Below are positions 56,606 to 64,000 of a DNA stretch of 64,000 nt, in pieces. Position 1 is the first letter of the stretch, and every line of letters begins with the position of its first letter. The translations under genes and the position numbers were made by a program. This stretch comes from Ustilaginoidea virens (lineage: Eukaryota > Ascomycota > Sordariomycetes > Hypocreales > Clavicipitaceae). The stretch is taken from the NCBI RefSeq assembly GCF_000687475.1, contig NC_057320.1, positions 1,240,001 to 1,304,000 on the forward strand, read 5' to 3'. The notes beneath the pieces are model-generated. The model was not told where the DNA came from. It searched no databases and saw only the letters and a list, made by a program, of their open reading frames with translations.

Positions 56606-59522
56606 TCGCACATCGTCGAAGCCTACGAGTCAAATGACTGAAGCCGAGAAGAAGGTGCCATTAAGTCCTAAGAAGATGACTCAGATCCCGGTACGGGATC
56701 GAGAGAGCTCGGACGACGAGCTCGCCGTAGGGGAGGACGTGACGGCCTTGGTAAAGAGCCCCATAAGAACGTCAACTCTTCCCTATGCCGACTATGCGAC
56801 ATCGCATCTTGTTTCCGAAGTCAAAAATAGCATCAACGCAACCGAAAGCAATGAAAAACTTCCCTATGGAGCCATTTCGCTAGAATCACCTCCTAGACGA
56901 CCCAGTAACGCTGCGCCAGAAGCAACTTTAAAATCTCCCGCAAAGCGAATCGGCTGCATCCAGCTACCAGGATCTTCCCTCAAGCCGAGGAATGTCTCGT
57001 TTGCTGATGACACTGCTGCTCCATCTCAGCTGGTTGGCACTAGTTCTCTTTTCCAATCTCCTGCTAAGAGACCGTCTTCACCAATCAAAGGTTTGAACTT
57101 CCCGCTCATGGCAGCAACGAATACGATGCATAGCCAGCCAACAACCAAAAAGTGTGCAATGCTTCAATCTCCGGCTAAACGATCCATGCCAGGTAAAAAG
57201 CCTTTAGCCCCATCTTTTTTGACCGACAAAATCGCCATCGCAGGGACACCCAAAATGCAGATAGACATTCCCTCCACTCCAGTGAGAACCGCTGGACTGC
57301 CATCGCAGCTTCTCCTAGCCGAGGAGCTTGATGGGACAGCTCACGAGGCCTCTGTCACGGACGGCTTGTTCACCGAATCTATCGCCAACCCACAATTTCC
57401 GGGACGTATGTCTGCTGTGCTGCCACGGCATGCAGATCCGCTAATGATTCAGCAAGGTGCGGGAGATGGCCTGGAAATGGCTGGACAGGAAGACATATCC
57501 GACCTTGGAGCAGATACAATAAAACCATTTCAGTGTCAGCCCTTGAAGCGTGATGAACAATCTTGCGATTGGTCTTCAGGAACAAATCAAGACTGTTCCA
57601 CGCCTACGAAAAGTTCGAGCAGTCCCAATGGAGAAGTGTTTGGCACTTCGACCGGTGCCGGTTTCTGTGCCCCTGTCGAGTTAGTTGAAGGTTCAGACTT
57701 CCAGCTTAGAGACAACTTCTTCGGCCCAAGCCGCGGGTTTGGGTCAGACGTGGAATCTGATGACGATGAATATCTGTCCAAGAAACTTCCACCGTCAATC
57801 GACAGCTCCAGAACAAGACGCAGCAGCAAGAGAGATTTCACGCATGATATCCTTACACAACCGAGACGATCCGAAATGGGCCTCACGTCGCTGGCTGGAG
57901 AATTGAGCACCTGGGAGACTGCCAGCCCAATCAAAGAAGATGCGGATGATTCGATGGCTGTTGAAGGAGTCGACGATGATATAAACGCTACTGTCACAAG
58001 TCATAGTGTCGCAGACGCCGCAGAGTCTGAACCTTTGCCGATCAAGGATACTTATTTCGAAGATGAGATCCTTGTTCATTTGGACATTACACGATCAGAA
58101 AAGAGAGGTCAGGGGCGGGATGAGCGGGATGAGAACAGCATAGCCATCACGACGGAGGATATGGCCATACCTAATGAGGGTATTTCTCCGACTGAAGAAA
58201 CAAACAATACATTGCTCATATCTCAAGCGCAACTGCCTGATACTAACCACGGCGATGAAGCTCTCTCGGAAGCCAGCCAGGAATATGGGGATGAGAATGA
58301 AAGTCCAAGTGAACCCACGCTTCCGACTGTACCCGTTACTCCTACTCGGCAACCACAACGCAAGTCATTTTTTACAACAACAAAAGTACCTTTAAAGCCC
58401 GCAGATGATTCCGAGCCGAGTCCGAAAAATCAATTCAGCTTTAGCGTCCCCCGCATCTCTTCGAGGAACGGTGGCAGTCACTTGCCTAAGAGTGCTACAG
58501 TAATCTCATGGTCGCCGATGAAGGAGAGGAAGCGGGCTTCCATCTTACCTGGAGAAGAATTGTTTACCACTCCAGTCAAGGATGATATTTGGTCGAACGC
58601 TGGTACACCTGGCAGGTCTCCTCGCCGTGACGTCAATCCGGGACTACTTCAAGGCGCTGTGGTATTCGTCGACGTGCATACTACTGAAGGCGCAGATGCC
58701 AGCAGCATCTTCGTTGAGCTTTTGAACTACATGGGTGCAAAATGCGTCAAAACATGGCACTGGAATCCCAGTGGCCCGGGCAGTTGTGATGCCGCATCCA
58801 ACAAGGTTGGAATCACACATGTCGTATTCAAAGACGGCGGCAAACGCACCATGGAAAAGGTTCGTGAGACTAATGGACTCGTCCATTGCGTTGGTGTAAG
58901 CTGGGTGCTCGAGTAAGCCATCTTGGATTGCCGCATGAAAACAATGGCAGCGACGTACTGACGTTTCGACAGTTGTGAGCGAAAGAATGAGTGGCTTGAT
59001 GAGACGCAGTACTACATCGACACCTCCTCTGTTCCTCGAGGAGGTGCACGGCGTCGCAAGAGCATGGAGCCAAGGTCTATTGCCAATATGAATGGAACTA
59101 TCGTGTCATGTTCAGCCAAATCATCCAAAACGCCAAATACCCCGAGGAATCGCAGGGAGAGCACCTTGTGGATGCGAACTCCCCCGGGTCGAGAAAACCT
59201 TGACGACGAGGACCTGGAGTGGTCTTGCGCATTGCTGACCCCTGTGCCCAAGACTCCAGCTCCGGAAGCTATTGCAAGATATGCGTCGGAGCTCCCGGAG
59301 ACGCCATCCACAGCAAGCGAGTCCGATAGACCCACGCCAGAGCAGCAGAAATTTTTGACAAGGACGTGCCCGCCGAAAGAGGGAAGATATCAGGAACTGG
59401 GGGCCGGTATTCTAAACCGGGACAAAGATGAACAGGTTATGATGAGGCTGATGGCAGCTCGACGTAAGAGCCTTCAATTCGCCCCGAAGATAGGGAGCCC
59501 TCTGGCTAGGACATGGAACTGA
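55989..59522 (+). CDS. Large nuclear protein with AT-hooks and a C-terminal BRCT domain
   Basis: Protein of 1157 residues; exon 1 is 55989-58912, exon 2 is 58973-59522 (intron GTAAGC...GACAG). The N-terminus is very basic (PPKRMTRARAAAKA) and has two AT-hook cores, RGRPKK (about residue 80) and RGRPRK (about 120). The middle is disordered and has repeated SPAKR or SPxK sites (KSPAKRIG, QSPAKRPSS, QSPAKRSM), likely CDK targets. A BRCT domain begins at about 890 (LLQGAVVFVDVHTTEGADAS), includes GAKCVKTWHWNP and VGITHVVFKDGG, and closes with CVGVSWVLDCERKNEWLDE across the splice site. The layout resembles fungal chromatin or mitotic BRCT proteins. I do not recognise a named orthologue. Confidence 0.85.
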
Positions 59523-60284
59523 AAAGTCATTGATATCTAGCAGCCAAGTCTAATTTTTAAAGCAATTTTGGAGTTTGACGAGTCAAGAAGTCGTCGGAGA
59601 TGAGAAAGCAATGTATATGCCGACCTTCTTGCTCGTCGCTCCATGATTAGCATGTATTACTTGTGGAGGGGCTAAGACGTGTTTAGAATATTTCTTCCTA
59701 ACGGTGTTCTTAGATTACAGGTTTTCGCAAAAAGCGATATGCGTGGTATAGAACAGCTGCTGCGCAACAAAAGTTTCCTGCGTGTTTCCCATTTTGATCT
59801 TGATCCATCCGAATCTATTATAGAATCTGTTGGCGGGAAAGTGTTTGCGCAACTTGGAACGGACTTTTATCTCGGAAATTGGAAACTGTGTGTGATCCTG
59901 ACAATTGCCACCTACCTTCTAAAGTAGGCAATAACATTTAATCCTTCTTAGTAACGCCAAATATTCACCAATCCGCAAAAGAGCAGCTGGTAATGTGCGT
60001 GTTGAATATTACCTTGCTGCCCCAACATGGCTTCTTACTGATTAATGCCCAGAGGTGGCAAACTTGGACTCGTGCGGCTACTTCATATAAGTGCGAAGTT
60101 AGGATACACCCAGACGCGAATCCACGGCAGAAGCGAAGCACGATTGAAAACCCCCATGGAGTGAGCCAGCTGCATCCAATTCCCGATGCCATAGTCGCTG
60201 ACTCGCCACGGCCCCCTTGAAGAATTGCCTTGCCCGTGAGCTGTTTTCACCAAAGTCCCCCGCGAAGTCGTCTATAACCCGTCC
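59523..60284. other. Convergent 3' region BRCT gene/HYPK-like gene
   Basis: About 0.76 kb. No gene or notable repeat seen. Confidence 0.55.
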
Positions 60285-60662
60285 TCAGACCTCAACCCAC
60301 GATCTCATTGCCTTTACAGCATCTCCATCATGAGCCTTCAGTAGCTCCACAGCTTTCGGCTTCGTTAACTCCAATTCATTTACAAGCAACGTGACATCCT
60401 CGTCATCAATCTTGACGTTCTTGCCGGACACGGGTTTTGGTGCCGCAGATGGCTTTGAACCGTTCAGGCTCTTCATGGCCTTGTTGACGGCTTCACTGTC
60501 GACCTCTTTGCTGCTCGGCTCGTCGTTGCCTCTGGCGTCAAGGGATGCAAGCGCCGACGCGGCTTTGCGGTCCTCGGCAGATTTTGCGGTGGGCTGGAAC
60601 TCGTCTTCGACATCGCCGGCTGTGGCTCCTTCGCGAGCTGTGTGAGTTTGCTCTTCGGTCAT
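60285..60662 (-). CDS. HYPK-like protein with NAC/UBA C-terminal domain
   Basis: Small acidic protein of 125 residues from the ATG at 60662 (MTEEQTHTAREGATAG). The middle helix (SAEDRKAASALASLD) and the C-terminal UBA-like fold (KIDDEDVTLLVNELELTKPK, then AVELLKAHDGDAVKAMRSWV) match HYPK, the partner and inhibitor of the NatA N-acetyltransferase, and resemble the UBA of NAC-alpha. The frame extends upstream to 60848, but that part is proline- and His-rich leader sequence without a start context. I am sure of the UBA part; the HYPK assignment is likely. Confidence 0.82.
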   Translation of the reverse strand: MTEEQTHTAREGATAGDVEDEFQPTAKSAEDRKAASALASLDARGNDEPSSKEVDSEAVNKAMKSLNGSKPSAAPKPVSGKNVKIDDEDVTLLVNELELTKPKAVELLKAHDGDAVKAMRSWVEV

Positions 60663-61086
60663 TATTGCGGGGGTACTGAGAAAGTGAGACGCGGGATGGC
60701 AAAGCTGAGTGTGTGTATGTGGTGGAAAAGGGCGGTGCTTGCTGCGCTTTGCCTCGAACGAGATGCGATCGAATGCTTGCAGGTGTGTGTTGGGTTCAAT
60801 GGGGGTGAAGATGTGGGGGGGGGGTATTTTTTTTCCGGACTTTGCCATCGTGGGCCATGCGCGTTAATAAAGGCTGCAATGCGCAAGCCTCGGTTGGGCT
60901 ACATTGTCATGCGCTATCAGCAGACTTAACAATGGTACTCATCTCCATCGTCATTTAGACTTATAACTCAAGTATAAGGATTCAAGAAGGGAGGATTGCG
61001 ACGGCGCGCTCAACCACGAGTCATTGCACCAAGGGGCGTCCTGATTCGTCAATTCCCGCATGGGCGTGTCTGCGCTGTCGGAACCG

Positions 61087-61118
<32 letters not shown>

Positions 61119-61669
61119 CGGGAGAAATGGAGAACTTATTACATGCAGTATTATTGTTAAATAGCACAGTAGGCACACGGTCACGGGCTCCGGAGTCTGG
61201 GCTCCCGAAAGGTAGGTTAGGTACGTAGGCCTAACCTGAGAGGTACGGAGTAGCACATGTAGAGGCATGGAATATGGCATCCTGGCGGTCGCAGCTTGGC
61301 GCGATTTTTAAGCTAGTCTTTGCGTCAACCCGTTAACCCGTTTCTTTACTTTTTCTCTCTCTTTTTTTTTTTTTTTTTTTTTTTCCCGGGAGAAGCTTGT
61401 ATTCACTGATGCTGACACCAGGTACACACGACTTGTGCCCGGCATCAGTATTTCGCTCATTCTCATTATCAACATCACTGCTTTTGTGGTGAGACGTTGG
61501 TACGGAAACTGGTTCAAGCCAACAGGGCGGATTTATTAACATCTTCCACTCGACTGGGCACACTCACCGTTGCTGGCGCGATCAGCCGATCCCCTGGGAC
61601 GCATTCAACGACGACCCTTCTTATCAACTTGGCCTTCCTTCGACTGTCTTTTCTTTTTCCATTTCCGCA
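60663..61669. other. Divergent region HYPK-like/DAHP synthase
   Basis: No gene seen in about 1 kb. It holds A31 (61087-61117), a cluster of the motif families at about 61210-61252, and CT followed by T23 (61362-61384) upstream of the DAHP synthase start. Confidence 0.6.
61087..61117 (+). repeat. A31 tract
   Basis: Thirty-one A in the HYPK/DAHPS intergenic region, about 430 bp upstream of the HYPK-like ATG. No coding region ends just before it, so it does not look like a retroposed poly(A) tail. Confidence 0.95.
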
Positions 61670-63213
61670 ATGGCGTCTCGACCATGGCATCCGTCAACCT
61701 GGCGCTCAAAGCCCATCAAGCAGTCCCCCGCCTATCCCGAAGCTGAAAAACTTTCCCGGGTCGTCAAGGAGCTCTCACACATGCCACCAATTGTTCACCC
61801 AAACGAGATTCTTGCTCTCAAGGCACACCTCTGTGATGTTGCTCACGGCAAAGCTTTCCTTCTTCAAGGCGGTGATTGCGCCGAACTCTTTGACTATTGC
61901 GAACAAGGCGCCATAGAATCCAAGATCAAACTCCTCCTGCAGATGAGCGTCGTCCTCATCTGGGGCACCAACAAGCCAGTCGTCCGAATTGGTCGTATGG
62001 CCGGCCAGTATGCCAAGCCGCGCTCCAGCCCGACGGAAATACATCAGGGCAAGGAGATTCCAAGTTTCAGGGGTGACATCCTCAACGGACATCATGTTGA
62101 CGAAAGAGACATTGATCCTAGCCGACTGATGAAGTGAGTAACGTGGGTGTTGAAAGGTTATCCTCATCGACGTGTCCAAACAACGCCTCGTCGAATTCGA
62201 GTCAGAATCCGATAGCATCCCTCTGACGCTCTTGTAGGGCCTATCACCATTCCGCCGCCACCTTGAACTACATCCGCTCCTCCATTGCCTCCGGGATTGC
62301 TGACCTCCATCGTCCCTTTGATTGGGGCCTCGGCCATGTTCGAGATCCCGCCCTGAAGGAAAAGTACTCAACCATCGCCAACAGTATCCAGCAGACGCTC
62401 CGTTTCTTGGAAGCTATCAAGTCTCGTCCAGATGAGTTGCAGACTGTAGAGCTATTCACTAGCCACGAAGGCTTGTTGCTGGAGTACGAAGAGCCTCTCA
62501 CCAGGCTTCTTGAGGCTACATCAGCTCACGCAACCCCTCCGGCAAGCAGTAGGGCACCATCTCCCCTGCCACCCAGTCAAGACGACAACAAGCCCAGCAT
62601 AAAGCAAGCTTACTACGATACCTCGGCACACTTCATCTGGATCGGAGATCGGACAAGGCAGCTGGATCACGCTCATGTGGAATTTTTTCGGGGCGTTGCC
62701 AACCCCATCGGTGTCAAGGTTGGTCCTACGACGCCGACATCTGACCTTCTTGACCTCCTGAGGACTCTCAATCCTGATCGTGAACCCGGCAAAATCACTC
62801 TGATTACGCGATATGGCGCCCAAAAGGTTGGAGAATTGTTGCACAAGCATATACGTGCTGTGGAGGACTCGGAATACCGTCGCTGTGTGGTCTGGCAGTG
62901 CGACCCGATGCATGGAAATACACTATCCACTCCATCAGGCATCAAGACCCGCCGCTTCAACGACATTTACAAGGAGCTGCAGGAGTCGCTTCGTATTCAC
63001 AAAGAACAAGGGAGCTACCTTGGCGGCGTTCATCTAGAACTTACGGGTGACGCTGTCACCGAGTGCTTGGGTGGCAGTGAGGGTTTGGAAGAGGATGATT
63101 TGTCCACGAACTACACATCGTTTTGCGACCCCAGACTCAACGAGAAACAAGCTCTCGAGCTGGCGTTCCTAATCGCAGATCATTTTTCTCGAGAACAAGA
63201 AACTAGGAGATGA
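61670..63213 (+). CDS. Class II (plant/bacterial-type) DAHP synthase, shikimate pathway entry
   Basis: Condenses erythrose-4-phosphate and phosphoenolpyruvate to 3-deoxy-D-arabino-heptulosonate 7-phosphate. Exon 1 is 61670-62133, exon 2 is 62238-63213, total 1440 nt (479 residues). It starts MASRPWHPSTWRSKPIKQSP, directly at the conserved domain, without an obvious plastid- or mitochondria-like presequence. Class II marks are FLLQGGDCAELFDYC, VVRIGRMAGQYAKPRSSPTE, FTSHEGLLLEYEEPLTR, NPIGVKVGPTT and WQCDPMHGNT, which supply the metal ligands Cys, His, Glu and Asp. The insert at about 300-325 is Pro/Ser-rich. Filamentous fungi often carry this class beside the Aro3/Aro4 class I enzymes. Confidence 0.95.
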
Positions 63214-63578
63214 GCATGTCTTGCATTCGAGACGAGCATCGTAGACCTTTTTTCCCCCCCCTTTCCATATCCTCACGCACCTTTCCTTCCCTCCCCCTTT
63301 TTTCTTGCTTCTTCAAGATTATAGTCAAATTCAACACGTCTCTGATATTCAAACACGACAATGCACATATTGAAAATGATCAAGTGGTGGATACACAATG
63401 GGAAAAGATTTTGATGCTTCAGTACATGGCATTACATGGCATTGTTGAGACATGTGCTATGTTATTCAACTACTTTTCCCTATCAGGTGAAGGACAAGAC
63501 TTGGCTCTAATTAGGGGCGGTGCTTTGTGACGAGCCCTGAAACTATAATCTGACGGTCTCAGACACCTAAACAATATT

Positions 63579-63617
<39 letters not shown>

Positions 63618-63681
63618 TAAAAAAAAGAGTCCTTCTCCCCAGTCAAGCCAGCCATCACGTTCTCCTGCATACGTTCCGTTT
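63214..63681. other. Convergent 3' region DAHPS/epimerase with A33 tract
   Basis: About 0.47 kb with T- and C-rich stretches (63249-63303) and A33 at 63583-63615. No gene seen. Confidence 0.6.
63583..63615 (+). repeat. A33 tract
   Basis: Thirty-three A between two convergent genes, 370 bp past the DAHP synthase stop. It is followed by more A-rich sequence. Confidence 0.95.
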
Positions 63682-64000
63682 TCAAGTGAGTAAAATGGTC
63701 TGGGCACCCTCAAATGCATCACCTTTATCCAATTTTAGCCACCCACCCACGCTACCCGCTTCAACACAGACCATATTTTTGTATCCATCCTTGGGTGCAA
63801 AATCAGCTATGCTCTTAGCCTTATTTATCCAGGGATTCCACACAACGACTTGGTCCAAGTTGTCTCGCACGATGCGGAAACGAGGGCTGCCCGAATCGGA
63901 AATGATAATCGGATGCTTTGGCCCTCTGGTAAGAGTATAGATACGGTCCGTCTCCGCAGTGAAGCAAGTGGGCGACGGTGATTCCTGCTTTGATTTGGCG
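63682..64000 (-). CDS. Glucose-6-phosphate 1-epimerase (D-hexose-6-phosphate mutarotase), C-terminal part
   Basis: The window edge cuts the gene; only about 105 C-terminal residues are present. The frame reads FTAETDRIYTLTRGPKHPII, then FRIVRDNLDQVVVWNPWINK, GYKNMVCVEAGSVGGWLKL and GDAFEGAQTILLT. This is the end of the aldose-1-epimerase-like fold of fungal Ymr099c homologues, including the catalytic Glu in VCVEAG. These cytosolic enzymes interconvert the anomers of glucose-6-phosphate. Confidence 0.9.
   Translation of the reverse strand, partial: AKSKQESPSPTCFTAETDRIYTLTRGPKHPIIISDSGSPRFRIVRDNLDQVVVWNPWINKAKSIADFAPKDGYKNMVCVEAGSVGGWLKLDKGDAFEGAQTILLT

Noticed and set aside
61087..61117. A31 as the tail of a retroposed gene or LINE-like element
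   Set aside because: No reverse-transcriptase fragment, coding remnant or target-site duplication is visible beside it.

Overview
The window is nuclear DNA of a filamentous ascomycete (Pezizomycotina), most likely a sordariomycete of the Hypocreales type. The reasons are short GT-AG introns of about 50-150 nt with CTRAC-like branch sites, intergenic spaces of 0.1-3.7 kb, a WOPR regulator of the Sge1/Ryp1 class, a class II DAHP synthase, and many homopolymer and CT/GA tracts. The order-level placement is an inference. Twenty-six protein-coding genes can be supported. I rebuilt the spliced genes by hand from splice sites and conserved motifs, and every rebuilt model that is complete in the window sums to a multiple of three. 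No rRNA, tRNA, CRISPR array or intact transposon was seen.

Layout. 1-10.3 kb: a 5'-truncated sugar transporter (+), a ten-exon dihydroorotase URA4 (-), the corepressor TUP1/rcoA (+) and the RNase MRP subunit RMP1 (-). 11-16 kb: the vacuolar amino-acid transporter AVT1 (+) converging on a Ksp1/Ran1-type kinase (-). 16-19.6 kb: a 3.6 kb gene-free divergent region rich in short palindromes. 19.6-28.3 kb: enolase-phosphatase UTR4 (+), rRNA methyltransferase BMT2 (-), TIM8 (-), a CorA-type Mg transporter (-), signal peptidase subunit SPC1 (+) and RBX1 (-). 29-36.2 kb: an Edc1/PNRC-like protein (+), a flavoprotein (-) and tyrosyl-DNA phosphodiesterase TDP1 (+). 36.2-39.9 kb: a gene-poor low-complexity island. 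39.9-45.8 kb: bifunctional purine enzyme ADE5,7 (-) and the polyQ-bearing WOPR regulator (+). 46.7-64 kb: a compact block of RCE1 (+), MMM1 (-), VPS45 (+), MTO1 (+), CRD1 (-), a BRCT/AT-hook nuclear protein (+), a HYPK-like UBA protein (-), DAHP synthase (+) and a truncated glucose-6-phosphate 1-epimerase (-).

The genes are mostly housekeeping: pyrimidine, purine and aromatic synthesis, methionine salvage, mitochondrial biogenesis (TIM8, MMM1, MTO1, CRD1), secretion, ubiquitin, DNA repair and transcriptional control. They alternate in strand and do not form a metabolite cluster. I saw no convincing new multi-gene system. The observations most worth following are two families of short dispersed palindromes that lie in the spaces between genes, two microexons (13 and 27 nt) in URA4, a TDP1 intron whose donor reads GG instead of GT, a diverged tandem duplication after AVT1, an in-frame stop-free 51-nt intron in VPS45, and a triple-ATG tandem repeat in the MTO1 leader.
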